A stretch of DNA of 64,000 nucleotides from Riptortus pedestris (Eukaryota; Arthropoda; Insecta; Hemiptera; Alydidae), in the NCBI GenBank assembly GCA_019009955.1, contig CM032230.1, positions 34,496,501 through 34,560,500 on the forward strand, written 5' to 3'. Positions 26,313 through 39,110 of this stretch are shown in pieces. Position 1 is the stretch's first letter; every line of letters begins with the position of its first letter. The translations under genes and the position numbers were made by a program. Below the pieces are notes generated by a model that made no database searches, was not told the DNA's origin, and saw nothing but the letters and a program-made list of their open reading frames with translations.

Positions 26313-26525
26313 GGGGTCAGATTAAAGCGTTGACCTTTATCACACAGTAAATCTAGAGTGGCGAGCTCGATTCCCGCCTAGTCAATAGGAATTTATTTAG
26401 TCACGAACTCATTAAATAAAATCCTTAGTCCCATCCTGGCTAGAAAAGGGTAGAAACCAGTAGATAGCCGGTCCAATTAGCCTTAGTAGCATAAGTGCAG
26501 GTTAATAAATAATAATAAACAAATA
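26313..26525 (+). mobile_element. SINE, slightly 5'-decayed
   Basis: GGGGTCAG head, B box GAGCTCGATTCCCGCC, central domain and AATAATAATAAAC tail. Confidence 0.8.
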
Positions 26526-28689
26526 AAACAATTTCCAGTTAATATTTTTTACAATTTATTTATTCATTTAAATGAGTTCCGCAACGTAGCGATTAACTTT
26601 AACCAGATGTGCTCAAAAATGAAAACAGCAACAAAAATTACGAAAAAAGAGAAACGGTACTATGGAATACGGTGATTCCTCTTACGGTACATTCCCATAG
26701 TGTCTATATGTAAGAAAAGATATTGTGTATGGAAACATCAGGGTAATGAAAATAATATAAATATATATGAAAATATAAGTATAGAATGGAGAATAAAAAG
26801 AAAACCCAGCAAATTAGAATAAATAAAAAAATTAAATTTTATTCACCCTGCTAATGTTGCAGAGAAGTGAGGAGCAGTGTTTATCAATTGTAGACTATAG
26901 CTTGTTGTATATATTAATGTTTTTTAGATGTTTAATGATTGAGTCTATGTGATTACTGTTATTGACGACATGCTCCTGTAAGTGGAATGTCTAAATCATC
27001 TCTTCGTCGACAGTCAGTCATTATGTTTTGTACAGTTAAAGTTTGATCCATTATTTACTGCAAATTCCGTTTTGGGAAATTTAAATGACAGAAAAACGTC
27101 TTTAAACTCATTTAAATGATTTTAAGCCATATCCATGTACAGGAAATTATTGATGTTTAAAAGATAGAACATTGACTTTGTTTTTGCCATACTCACACTG
27201 GGTTTTTCTTATCACTCTGATTTAGCAGGTTATAGAGGAATGGTGTCTATTCTTGTTAGACTCGAGTAGTACTAAACTCTGATCTGATGCCTTTTTAGTT
27301 TGTTAGTCCCAGGTAGAAGATAACAGGCAGCCACAGCATATTCTTTTACTCTCATCTCCTGTACTTTCCTACAAATATTCATGAATTTGACAAATACCTT
27401 TTTTTTTACCTTGATTTTTAAATGTTTTGAATATCATTATATAATATACCTAATACGTCTAAAATTTAATTCAAATTGATGAAATCTATGTATATATTTA
27501 TGCTCACTCACAACATGATGTTGGGTTACTCTCGCTTCTCTTGTATCATCGACTGAATAAACTAATCCGAAGCTTGAAAAATAATGAAAAAATAATGTCA
27601 TGCCTTCGAAATAATGTGTCATGGTTTAATGAGTTCCCTTTATTGCTTCATTGACGCATAAATTGTTACCGAGTGCTTATTAACAAATATAATAAAGGTT
27701 TATGTAACTATGTTTCTTTTTAGCGAAGAATATGGAATTACGTAACGTAAAAAATAATACCTCTTAATCTGGAAAACAAGTAAATTTGTTAATAAGAACA
27801 TCATTACATAATGTATACATAGTTGTGCTAATGTTTGAATTTGCAGTAAACCTCATATTTCCCATGTTGCATAAGTGGAGTTGTTTCTGCTGCGTTCATT
27901 GTGAAAGAGTTTTATCAAATTCAAATATATCGAAAAATATATCGAACTATGAAGTGCTTCATGACTCAGATACATGGAAAAGTGCAGAGCAATTCCCGTT
28001 TACTGTGACAACTCTGGAAAATCTATTTCCGCTTTCCTTTACCTGAGTTTACTTCTTCATTATTGTTTGGCTCTGCCATTTATTGAGTGGCAACCTACAC
28101 CAACAGGTTGACCTGCAATGTCACATGGTTTCTCAAATGTTCATTTTAAAACCTAATTTTGCTAAACGGATTGGCAAGCAACCAGAAGAGAAAGAGAGCG
28201 CTGAACGAATTGTTTCGCTCTTTTTATTAGTGAATAAGTTACACTTTATAAATGTAAAGTTTGTGTTGTTTACATCTTAAATTTACTGAGCATTTTCTCC
28301 GACTCATTAAAGAGGTGTCACACAAATTATTTCACGTGTCACACAAATTACGGTGTCTTGATTATTTCGAAGACAAAAGCCAAGTAAACCAATAACAACA
28401 TTATCTTTAAAAGAGTATAGTTCATCTCTTCAAAAATGTCTAATGCATTTACTGCCCATCTGTCGGTAACTCAATAAAGTTCAAAAGAATAATCCAATAA
28501 TTATTACCTGTCGGTAAATACCGTCATCCCTGGCTGATCTTCGAGTGGCAAGCGCTTTCGTTGCGGCATCACCATCCTCAGGCTTGGCGTACTCCTTTAT
28601 TACTAGATGCAATCGGGGGCTAGGGGCTTACAAAGACCTAGAACATCGCTGTCTCAAGCCATGATTCTTAAGGGATCTCGGCCATGACA
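26526..28689. other. Longest stretch without recognised repeats in the left half
   Basis: About 2.2 kb of apparently single-copy AT-rich sequence. Short open frames (27786-28046, 28083-28280) show no motif or splice support. 28500-28690 is GC-richer. Confidence 0.35.
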
Positions 28690-28870
28690 TTTTTTCAAAA
28701 ATGGTTTCTCATACAACATTTTCAAAACATTTCTTCAAATCTCCATCAATGCTACGTAGCAGTTGACGAAAATAGCTCTTTCTCTGTTAACGTCGAGAGA
28801 CCGTGTTTTTTCTAGTTACGAATCTCGATATTTAGACGTCTTTTGTAAACTACTAATCATGTTCTTTAAT
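28690..28870 (-). mobile_element. HINE-like fragment interrupted by a SINE
   Basis: Decayed 3' part and core up to the SINE at 28874. Confidence 0.45.
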
Positions 28871-28873
28871 TTC

Positions 28874-29088
28874 GGGCTCAGGTTAGCCATGCGAGTTAAA
28901 GCGTTGACCTTAATCTCACATGGAAACCTAGAGTGGTGAGTTCGATTCCCGCCTGGGTAAAGGAATTTATCCAGTGACGGAATTCATTAAATAAAATCCT
29001 AAGTTCCACTCTAGTTAGAAAGGGATGCTAACCTGTAGATAACCTGTCCCAATTACCCTTAGTTGGAAAAATGGACCTTAATAAATCA
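28874..29088 (+). mobile_element. SINE, full length
   Basis: Head GGGCTCAGGTTAGCC, B box and central domain are all present. It sits inside a decayed HINE-like fragment (28690-28870). Confidence 0.8.
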
Positions 29089-29706
29089 TTTATTTTTAAT
29101 TAGGATACAAAAACTAGGCCTGTATCCACTAGTGACGAAGTGCACTATCAGAGAAACAGCTCATTCTTCAGCGTTTGTCGCTCAGCAGCTGTGGTGCAAG
29201 CTACTGCTCTCTAACGCTCTTCTACACCACTGAAGATGTAGCTGTTGTTCTGAAAGTGTACTTTGTCTCAATAAACTCATTGTAGAGGAAAACCGACCTA
29301 GTTTGACAATCCGTATTGATTCGTTCCTCCAACACCCGGCTTCCCTGGATGAATCATGTTCTTTAAGTGCCGAAATCTTACTCTTAGTGGGAGTTTGAAT
29401 CAGACGTAATCTGTTCATACAATTCCAACTATCACGGATGTAATCTAACCAACCTTGCTTGTAATGTAATGTGCTCCAAATGCTTTCCTGTACATTTTCC
29501 TTATCTTAAATGTTTAAGAAGTTATTTGTATTTTAGTCTTATGTAATTTCCATTCTTATCATAATTCACCTCAGCTCAAATTTCATGTTTTCTTTACATA
29601 GGTTTCTTATTGTGTAATAAATAGAGAATAGAATAGGACATGACATTAGCAACGTGCATACCAGCACTTGGGGAAAATTTCATGTTTATGGTTGATATAT
29701 TTATAT
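29089..29706. other. Unassigned, possibly old mobile element
   Basis: 29100-29460 is more GC-rich and contains a 78-codon minus-strand open frame without known motifs. Confidence 0.3.
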
Positions 29707-31730
29707 ATAATGACTAGCCAAGGTACCCGGCTTCGCTCGGGAAATCATTTGAGGCTGAATGATGATAGTATTTTTTTTTTTTTTTTGAGCAAGGCTTCAA
29801 TGTTTATTACACTTCCCGTCTGGGCGCATTGTTTTCCTGTGAGGGTCAGGCAGGCGACTTACAGAAAAAAAAAATTGTATTTCAAGAATAAATGAAAATA
29901 AGCCCCTAATCATTGTTTCCCGTGAGGGTCAGGCTGGCGACGTATAGATGAGAAATTTTAATTTTGAAGAATAAATAAAAATGTGCTCCTGATCAATCTA
30001 TCTCCACTTTTTGAATACTTCAAACCATAATCGTGGATAGCTTTTATTAAAATTAAATATCTTATATAATGAAACTTATTTCCTGTCAAAAACCAATCCG
30101 AGCTCATATAGTTTAACATAGTTTTGTAATTAGATTATATTCGTAATAGTAGAGCTCAGTGGAAATCATTTCACAGGAAATAAGTTAACTTAATTAACTG
30201 TTTAGGCTCCGGCCTCCTTCCGCTCCAGCATCTCCATCGTTATCCTTAAAATATTGATTCAAAGTATTATTTTAATAATTTATCTACCTGATGGAATTAA
30301 TTAATAGTATTACCCGGAAAATAATTTGATTTATATTCAAAAATATAGGTGAGGGGAAGAGAACGTAGCCCTCCCTGGAAAATAAGTAATACTTTAAATC
30401 ATATCAAATTTAAATGGATATTGTTTTTTTTCATAATAACATTACTATTATCGTCATATTGTTATGATGGTACATATTTGTTTCAATAACATCAAGATAT
30501 CGGAAATAAGATAATATATTAGCTGAACTAAAGAGTTTAATCCCCATAACTTCCGCTATCACTCTTTGTGCCAATTTAGCATGACTTAGTTTAAAAAATA
30601 CATTATGCAAATTAAATAACGGAAATGCTCTTATAGTTTACATTTCTATTGGAAATAAATAGCAATTATAGTTAAATAGTTATTTTCTAGGAGAAATAAA
30701 TAAATGAGAAGGGGACGACGGAGATATATAACCTCACTAATCCGAATCATATACGTATAGAGTAATAATATTCATTCATTAAAAACACTTAAATAAGCAC
30801 TAATAAAATTAATGTCTCCCACTATAGTTTTAGCGTATATCCCGGGTTTACTTCATTTTACGAACATAGTGTATGCAAAAGTTACTCTAAATAATAAAAT
30901 AAACAACTTTTATGTGCATGTTTACCGAGAATCTAATAGGAAACGAAATATCACAATTTTTCATTTCAGGCCTCCCTCATAACCCCCACTCCCGTTCGGA
31001 CGTAAAAATTTAAATATAGCTTATAATCATGGAAGAATTAATGCTAATTCACATACCGAGTTTTGCTAATTTCGGTTCAATTGTTAGTGCCCAACAAAAT
31101 TGTTGGCTCCCGCTTTAGTATTTAGTGTATATCTCGTTTATACTTTGTTATACGACAAAAGTGAATATAACAAATCTTACTTTAAATAACAAAATAAACA
31201 ACTTTTGTCATGGGCATATTTGCAGAAAAACCAGTAGAAAACGAAATACCGCTATTTTTAATTTAAGGCCTCCCTTACAACCCCCACTTCTGCCCGTCAC
31301 TAGAATTGTTGGTATGGCTTATGATAATTAAGGCGTCAGTGCTAATACACATACCGAGATTTATTTAGTTCGGTTGAGTCTTTTGTGCCAAATAATATTG
31401 TTGACTCCCGCTATAGTCATTAGCGTATAACTCATTTAAACTTCGGAATACGACGAAAGTGTTTATAACAAAAGTTACTCTAAATAAAAAAATAAACCAC
31501 TTTTGTTATGTGCATATTTGCTAAAAAACCAATAGGAAACGAAATATCGCTATTTTTAATTTCAGGCCTCCCTTATAACCCCCACTCCTGTTCGTCTCAG
31601 AGAAAATTAATATAACCTAAAGTCTAAGTTGGGTTAGTAGTAATATACATACCAAGTTTCATAAAATTCGGTTCAGCCGTTTATGCGTGAAAAGGTAACA
31701 AACAAACACACACCAAAGAAACAAAATGCA

Positions 31731-31731
<1 letters not shown>
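29707..31731 (+). mobile_element. CCGGC element, forward copy 1
   Basis: Head ACCCGGCTTCGCTCGGG. The interior holds tandem units of about 296 bp, each with AGCGTATATC-like, AACAACTTTTGTTATG-like and TAACCCCCACTCC motifs. The tail TCAGCCGTTTATGCGTGAAA then AAGGTAACAAACAAAC resembles the 3' tails of RTE-type non-LTR elements. No coding frame. It ends at a TA tract and meets an inverted copy. Confidence 0.7.
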
Positions 31732-31775
<44 letters not shown>

Positions 31776-31779
31776 GATA

Positions 31780-32006
31780 AAATTGTAACCTCTGTCTGTA
31801 CATTGATTTTTTTCGCGAAATTTCACGATAACTTTTCGTTTCACATGTCATAGACACCATAACTGTATTTTAGCAGATTTCCCTTAAGGGAAATCAGCTA
31901 TTGAGGTCGTACTCATGACGCGAGTTTTGAAAAATTTCCTCAAATGTCCATCGATCCTACCCAGGAGATGACGAAAATGAGGTCCGTTCAAAATTATATA
32001 TATATA

Positions 32007-32053
<47 letters not shown>

Positions 32054-33267
32054 CTGTTAACGCTCTAGCGGTCGCAATTTTTGTTTGATCGTTACCAAAA
32101 TTCATATTTAAGCGTTTTACGTAAAAAGAGAGATCAAGTTCGTTAATGGCTGAAATCGGACCAGTGGGAGGGGGGGTTTAGAGGGGGGAATTTTTGAAAA
32201 TTCAAAATATCTCCGTTATTATACGCCGGATCGAAAAATGGTATAGAATCAATCTTATTGTAAATTAAATTTACTATAAATATTGTTTTATACATTTATT
32301 CTGTATCTTGAATATTAACCGAGATATTTGCATTTGTATTGTGTGTGTGGTCGACGGAACCCCGCCATGTTCCGGACTCTCCGCCGAGAGCTCTGGTGGC
32401 CGTTTCCAGAACTATTCGTCCCTCGTGAATAGGTTTAAATATCCCTTCCTACTACATCTGTTAATAGGCGGATTTCTCTATTGTATAGCTTCACGTGGGA
32501 AATCTGCTTAGTTTACGCAGCCCCTGCGTGACGGACTTTTGTTTCTTTCGTGCGTTTGTTTGTTTGTTACCTTTCCACGCATAAACGGCTGAACCGAATT
32601 TTATGAAACTTGGAATGTATATTACTACTGGCCCAATTTAGACTTTAGGCTATACTAATATTCTCTTTTGTTATATACACTTTCGTCGTATACCTAAATA
32701 TAAATGAGTTATACGCTAAAAATTATAGCGGGAGTCAACAATTTTATTTGGGACAAAAGAACCAACCAAAATAAATAAAACTCGGTTTGTGTATTAGCAC
32801 TAACGCTTTCATTATAACAAGCTATACCATCATTTCTAGGGACGGGTAGGAGTGGGGGTTGTAAGGGATGTCTGAATTTAAAACTAGTGGTATTTCGTTT
32901 TCTATTCGTTTTTCGGCAAATATGAACATTACAAAAGTTGTTTATTTTGTTATTTAGAGTAACTTTTGTAATATTCATTTTTGTCTTTTAACAAAGTATA
33001 AACGAGATATACACTATAAACTAAAGCGGGAATAACTGAAATCTATGCATAATGCACAAGAGACGGGAAATATGACAATTTGGAGGACAGTGAAGACTTA
33101 CATAAAAAATTAATTTTATTATTAACAAATGCCAACAACGGGTATTAACCCTAAACACTGGGACGGGTAAATGTCAAAATATTTGCAAATTAAAGCCTTG
33201 CCAAAAAAATACCATCACCATTTAGCCTCAAATCAATTCCCGGGCGAAGCCGGGTATTTGAGCTAGT

Positions 33268-33268
<1 letters not shown>
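31780..33268 (-). mobile_element. CCGGC element, reverse copy, split by a HINE-like insertion
   Basis: Begins AATTGTAACCTCTGTCTGTA, continues to GGGCGAAGCCGGGTATTTGA, and is interrupted at 31872-32536. Tail-to-tail with the copy at 29707-31731. Confidence 0.75.
31872..32536 (-). mobile_element. HINE-like element, complete, inserted in the CCGGC element
   Basis: Reverse copy from AGCAGATTTCCCTTAAGGG to GCGTGACGGAC, flanked by TTTT on both sides. The CCGGC-element copy at 44,400-44,440 shows the unoccupied site with a single TTTT. Confidence 0.9.

Positions 33269-33346
<78 letters not shown>
33266..33346. repeat. (TA)n then (GA)n microsatellite
   Basis: TA repeats joined to about 19 GA units at the edge of the reverse CCGGC element. 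Confidence 0.95.
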
Positions 33347-33349
<3 letters not shown>

Positions 33350-33365
33350 GAATCGGTGCTAATTC

Positions 33366-33443
33366 AAAGAATTTTTTCAAAAATGGTTTCTCAAATACTA
33401 CCGCAACAGCTGATTTTTCTAAAGAAAAATCTGCTAAATCTGT
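33366..33443 (+). mobile_element. HINE-like 3' end fragment
   Basis: Ends in a variant hairpin (GATTTTTCTAAAGAAAAATC) followed by TGCTAAA. Confidence 0.5.
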
Positions 33444-33576
33444 CTTTGTATCTCCTGACTTTTTCTACTTTAGACAATTCTTTGAGGATAACGATCTCTG
33501 TCTGCTTCAAGGTCCTTTTCTCTTTCCACAGCACACATATTTCTTTTCATTTAGTCTAAAGAGTTCCATTTTTTTT

Positions 33577-33680
33577 TAATTAAGGGAAAACAGGTATTGA
33601 GCTTGTACTCATGACTTATATTTTGAAACATTTCCTCAAATGCCCCTAGGAGGTGACGAAAATGAGGTCCGTTCAAAATA

Positions 33681-33766
<86 letters not shown>

Positions 33767-34173
33767 TTGTATATTACCGCTCGCAATTTTTGTTTAACCG
33801 TTACCAAACTCGATATTTAGTCGTTTTATGTAAAAAGAAAGATCAAGTTCGTTAACGGCTGAAATCGAACCAGTGGGAGGGGGGGGTATGCGGGCCGAGG
33901 ATTTTCGAAAATTCAAAATATGTCCGTTACTATACGTCGGACTGTACAGAATCAATCTTATTGCAAATAAAATTTACTATAATAAGTGTTATATACATTT
34001 ATTCTCTATCTTGAATATTAACCGAGATATTTGCTTTTTTATTAAATCTGGCCGGCTAACGGACGAGAGTGACTTTCCTGCCAAAGCTAGTTCGGCCGTT
34101 TCCTGACTGCTTGGCTCTCGTGAAATTTCTCTATTGTAAAACTTCACGTGGGAAATCTGCTTAGTTTACGCAG
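33577..34173 (-). mobile_element. HINE-like element with a CA instead of TA core
   Basis: Core microsatellite is (AC)n at 33684-33759. The 5' end is lost just after AGTTTACGCAG. Confidence 0.8.
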
Positions 34174-34189
34174 GCATACTCGGTACTTA

Positions 34190-34700
34190 ACTGGTTCAGT
34201 CAACACTAAAAATCATATCTGTAAATGGCTGAAGTCGGGCCTGGAATAGTTGGGGTTTGGAGAGGGGGGGGGGTCTCGAAAATTCAAAATCCCTTATTTG
34301 CCTTTATTAAGATGCGTGGGATTCTAAAGTGTTATCGGTCGGATCTTGTTTAACTAGTGATGCTCTACAATTGTTGTGCTATTCATTTTTTCGTGACTCA
34401 AGTATTCAGTGAGTAATTTGTATTTTCTTGTTTTCAGTCAGAATATGTGGTGATATATCACTAGTGTGTCATACCAGCACGTTGGAAATTAATTTACGCA
34501 GCCCATGTGTGCCGAACTTTTTATGAAAGAGCCACCACAGAATGCTCAATAGTTGGAGCTCTAAAGGGGTAGCATCTTCACGACCATTCTCATAAAAAGT
34601 TGTAGCTCTGAAAAACTTGAAAGAAAATAAGTCCGACTCGCAAGGGCAACGCAAACTTAGGCAGGTTTCTACGTACTAGAATGACACACTGGCCATCTCG
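34190..34700. mobile_element. Diverged HINE-like fragments
   Basis: Reverse body and 5' end (34190-34516), then a forward 5' end (34631-34700), both heavily substituted. Confidence 0.5.
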
Positions 34701-34946
34701 TCTCACGCACATGAAAATTATTTCTTTTTATCGGCCATTTTGTAACATAGGTTATGTATATCACGGACTTAAGGATTTTGAAAATCAATACACCTATGTT
34801 ATTTGGAGATGAAATAAATTAAGGTTAATGAAAAACTATGAAGGTTAATTTTGCAAAAATAATAAAAGTACAAATGCATCATACACCTATTATATTTTAC
34901 TTTCTTCATTTGGGCTTGATATTAGCTTTTTTCCTTTTTATTAGAA

Positions 34947-34952
<6 letters not shown>

Positions 34953-35015
<63 letters not shown>

Positions 35016-35494
35016 GTCTGTTAACACTCTAGCTGTCGCAATTTTTCTTTGATCGTTTCAAAACTAGAAATTTAATCGTTCTATGCAAAGAGAAAGATCA
35101 AATTTGTCAATGGCTAAAATTGGAGCAGTGGGAGTCAGAGGGGGGAAATTTTTGAAAATTATAAATATCTACATTATTATACGTCCGATCGAAACATTTT
35201 GTAGAATCGATTATATTGTAAATTAAATTTACTATAAATATTGTTCTATGCATTTATTCTGTATCTTGGATATTAACCGAGATATTTGCATTTGTATTGT
35301 GTGTGTGGTCGGCAGGAGTCGGCTATGTTCGGGACTTTCCGCCGAGAGCTAGTGCGGTCGTTTTCGTAACTATTCGTCCCTCATGAGTAGGTCTAGAGAT
35401 TCCTTACTATTGCTCCCGTTATAAGGCAGATTTCTCTTTTGTAAAACTTCACGTGGGAAATCTGCTTAGTTTACGCAGCCCCTGCGTGGCGGAC
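34953..35494 (-). mobile_element. HINE-like element missing its 3' half
   Basis: Begins in the (TA)n tract and runs to GCGTGGCGGAC. It carries the GTGTGTGGTCGGC variant also seen at 32,340 and 16,490, marking a subfamily. Confidence 0.8.
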
Positions 35495-35560
35495 GTTTTA
35501 TAACTATTTTGACATTTCGCACCATTATTAAGAAAAACTGAATAATATTTCATGTAAAAC

Positions 35561-35650
35561 TAGCTAAGCTTCCCGGCTTCGCCTGGGAATTCATGTGAGG
35601 GTGAATGATGATGGTATTTTTTTTGGCAAGGCTTTACTTAGTTCTCCACA
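35561..35650 (+). mobile_element. CCGGC element, head fragment
   Basis: TTCCCGGCTTCGCCTGGGAA and GATGATGGTATTTTTTTTGG match the heads of the larger copies; the rest is missing. Confidence 0.6.
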
Positions 35651-35859
35651 CATATTTCTTTTCGTTTAGTCTACCGTGTTACATTTTTTAAAAATTAATC
35701 CCAACGACATGCCCGCGTCTTATAGGGTTTTTTCATTGAAATCAATATTGAAAATATTTGTTAAGGTTGGAAGAACAGAGTGCTTCGAACTAGAGGCTCC
35801 GTAGTTAACTATAATAATTTTGTTGTAGAGGTATTATAATTTGGTAATTATTATTGGTA

Positions 35860-36245
35860 TTTTAGCCGTGGGGAGAATGTTCCATTTTGCCGGCATTAAA
35901 TGATTATGGGGCAAAGCGGAGGAAGGCAAATACTTGAGGCTAAACCGGAAGAGGCCTCCATTGAGGGCCTTACCCTGTGCCACATTGATTTTATGCCCAA
36001 TGACGTCAGCCGGTGCTTCCCTCATTCACGTCTTCCATTTCAGGGTCACGTGGGGAACCGTCCAACAGCCGCGGGTCTCATCATCTTATCACTCGGCCCC
36101 GTACAATCAATAGGCTCAATAAGAAGCTTTGGGCTTTGTTGGAAGATTAAGAAACTTTTTAAAGCAACTTTAAGGCTGAGAGGAGAGCTTTCTTGGCTTA
36201 TTTAAGAGGACACTTCGCAAAGCCGCACTTTTCCGCACGAGACGA
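35860..36245. other. GC-rich island with promoter-like motifs
   Basis: Contains a palindromic TGACGTCA (36001-36008), several CpG-rich words and TTATTTAAGAGG near 36199 as a weak TATA-like motif. The 101-codon open frame at 35900-36205 has no recognisable domain. Could be a solo LTR or a promoter fragment. Confidence 0.3.
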
Positions 36246-36318
36246 AAAGAAGTAAAATAATAGACTAAATAAACAAAAAAGAGAAAATAACAACAACCAA
36301 AAAGAAAACATAAATAAA

Positions 36319-37409
36319 GTCCGTCACGCAGGTACTGCGTAAACTAAGCAGATTCCCACGTGAAGCTTTACAATAGATAATCTACATACTAGAAACACTT
36401 AACAACACCGTGTATATTAAGTGAATAAATACATACGCTAATCATTCAGCAGAAAGCGTCTGAATTGTACACAAACAGGTCGGCCTACCCCTCAGAGCTG
36501 AACAGATAGATATAAATATTCTTCACCGAAAAGAATAACAAGTACTCAAATATATTTGAATATAAAACATTAATGTTATTGAAAACTATTTACTATATCT
36601 AGTACTGTAATTTGAAAACAATCATAATACTTTTTTATCTCAATCACTCAAAGTGTAGTAGTACAAGATCTTAATACGGGAGGGGGTCAACAGAATAGAT
36701 TTGCATGCATCTCGTGTAATAAATGTCTTTTCTAAACAATATTTGGTATTTAAGCTTCAAATAAAGTGTATTATTATATAACAGAGTATTGTTTATGAAG
36801 CTTCAGTAGAAACGGGGTTTGTCGAAGGCAGAAAACTGAAAAAATACAAATATCACGGTTAACATTGAAGATAGAAAAGAAATTAATATTATTATTATTA
36901 TTAATTAACGTCCACTTTTTGAAACTAAGACTAATTGGGACGGGTTATCTACAGGTTACCACCCTTTTCTAGCAAGGGTGGGGTTTTAGGGTGTTATTTA
37001 ATGAATTTCGTTACTAAATAATTTCCTTTGCCCAGGCGAGAATCGAACTCGCCACTCTAAGTTTATCATGTGAGATAAAGGTCAACGCTTTAATTCGCAT
37101 GGCTAACCTAAGGCCCCAGAAATTAATATACACAATAAAATTAGTTCTTTACAATTTTTCGATTTGACGTTTAAGAACGGAAAAGAATTAGGAATTTTCA
37201 AAATTCTCTCCCTCTAAACGCCCTCAATTCCAATTTCGCCCGTTAAGAAACTTGATCTTTAGTTTTGCATGAATCGCTTATATATCGAATTTGGTAACGA
37301 TAACAGAATAATTTCGACCACTAGAGAGGTAAGATACAGAAAAATTTCGAAAATCGCGACATGATTACGACCTCAGTATCAGATTTCCCATAAGGAAAAT
37401 CTGCTAAAA
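36319..37409 (+). mobile_element. HINE-like element, long form with nested SINE
   Basis: Both ends are present (GTCCGTCACGCAGGTACTGC, GGAAAATCTGCTAAAA). The TA tract is missing, and a SINE with target duplication splits it. Confidence 0.85.
36890..37117 (-). mobile_element. SINE, full length, with target-site duplication
   Basis: Reverse-strand copy flanked by an exact 12-bp duplication AGAAATTAATAT (36878-36889 and 37118-37129). It interrupts the HINE-like element 36319-37409. Confidence 0.9.
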
Positions 37410-37728
37410 CGAAGAATTTAACAACATAAATATATATCGGTGCCAATAGGCTGCACCGATCTACTACTTGATATGCCGCATCAATGTAGTTTTAATTTTG
37501 AAGGTATTTTTGACTCTCTTGTATTTCAGAATAATTTAGAACTTCTTTAGTAGTTGATACTACTATATTTCATTAGCTTTCTATTATTTCCTTTATATAT
37601 TATTATTTATTTAGATAATAAATAAATAAAAATATATGAATTTCTTTTCCCCCCTCCCTTTCAGATTATTATTTGATTAGTTTTGTGCTTTGTATTTTTT
37701 TTTCCACCAATATTAGACACGAAAAAAA

Positions 37729-38119
37729 TCCGTCACGCAGGGGCTGCGTAAAATAAGCAGATTTCCCACGTGAAGTTATACAATAGAGAAATTTCACGAG
37801 GGCCAAGCAGTTAAGGAAACGGCCGAATTAGCTTTTGGCGGGAAACTATCTCGGTTAATATTCAAGATAGAGAATACATTTATATAACACTATTTATAGT
37901 AAATTTTATTTGCAATAAGATTGATTTTGTTCAATTTTTCGATCCGACGTATAGTAAGGGAGATATTTCGAATTTTCGAAAATCTTCCCCTCTAAAACCT
38001 CCCTCCCACTGGTCCGATTTCAGCCATCAACGAACTTGATCTTTCATTTTACATAAAACGACTAAATATCGAGTTTGGTAACGATCAAACAAAAATTACG
38101 ACCGCAAGAGCGGTAACAG

Positions 38120-38208
<89 letters not shown>

Positions 38209-38337
38209 TAGTTTTGAACGGACCTCATTTTCGTCATCTACTAGGTAGGATCGATGGACATTTGAAGAAAAATTTCGAGAATTCCGTCATGAGTACAACC
38301 TCAATAGGTGATTTCCCTTTAGGGAAATCTGCTAAAA
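37729..38337 (+). mobile_element. HINE-like element, complete short form
   Basis: Very well preserved; core is (TA)n followed by (GATA)n at about 38125-38206; ends in GATTTCCCTTTAGGGAAATC then TGCTAAAA. Confidence 0.9.
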
Positions 38338-39024
38338 TTCTAATTTTGGTAATAGTTAATTAGTCGGTGATCAGACAAAATTATAGAAGTTAGTTTAAAA
38401 TTTTTATTGAATTAATCGTATAATTCTTCATGCAAGGATTAGTTTTATGGTAGTTTGTAAAGGAATGTTATGGGGTTTTTTTCTAAATTGAAAATAAAGT
38501 ATAGTGGTTTTATTGTACTACTTTATTTGCTAGCTACCTTTTGCATATGTATTGCTTTTTGATAAATTATTTAATTCTTATAATATTTTTGTTTACAATG
38601 TTTCGTTAGTGCATTGTGTATATTAGCTGAGGTCACCACTCTGGCTGGTGCCACGAGCCCAAGAGGATGCACTAATAAATATAATAATTACTGAACTCAT
38701 TTTCTACTTGAGCTCAATCTATAGATTAAAAAACTAGGCTGAAGAATCTGTGTAACGTGTTCCGTGCCACCGGAATTATGCGTATTTCATTCAAAATTTC
38801 ATTTTTTTCTCATGACCGCGTTTCACCTTCGTTTTTATGTTAACTATCTAAATTCACTGTATTCAAAATGAAGATAATTGGGGGAACTGTGGAAGTGAGA
38901 ATCAGAAATTTTTGTGAAAAACAGATAAAATCGTTGTAGCATTCTGTGATACTTCGTTTATTTAAAAACACTGCGGATACCTGCCAAGAGCCAAAATAAA
39001 TTTTGTAATGGTTTGATTGGTATT
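38338..39024. other. Unassigned AT-rich sequence
   Basis: Only a short tail-like segment (GGTGCCACGAGCCCAAGAGG near 38650, then ATAAATATAATAAT) suggests an element end. Confidence 0.3.
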
Positions 39025-39110
39025 TTTAGCAGATTTCTCTAAAGGGAACTCAGTTATCCAGGTTGTACTTATGGCGCGATTTTCAAATAATGTCTTCAAG
39101 TGTTTCGACA
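39025..39110 (-). mobile_element. HINE-like 3' end fragment
   Basis: TTTTAGCAGATTTCTCTAAA and the following 70 bases only. Confidence 0.5.

Noticed and set aside
35900..36205. 101-codon open frame as a host gene
   Set aside because: No recognisable motif, a competing open frame on the other strand, and no splice or polyadenylation context; kept only as a GC-rich island.
17896..38337. HINE-like elements as classical Helitrons (TC...CTRR, insertion between A and T)
   Set aside because: The 3' end reads CTAAAA and the filled/empty pair shows a TTTT run on both sides, which does not fit a simple A/T insertion; a Helentron-type interpretation fits better.
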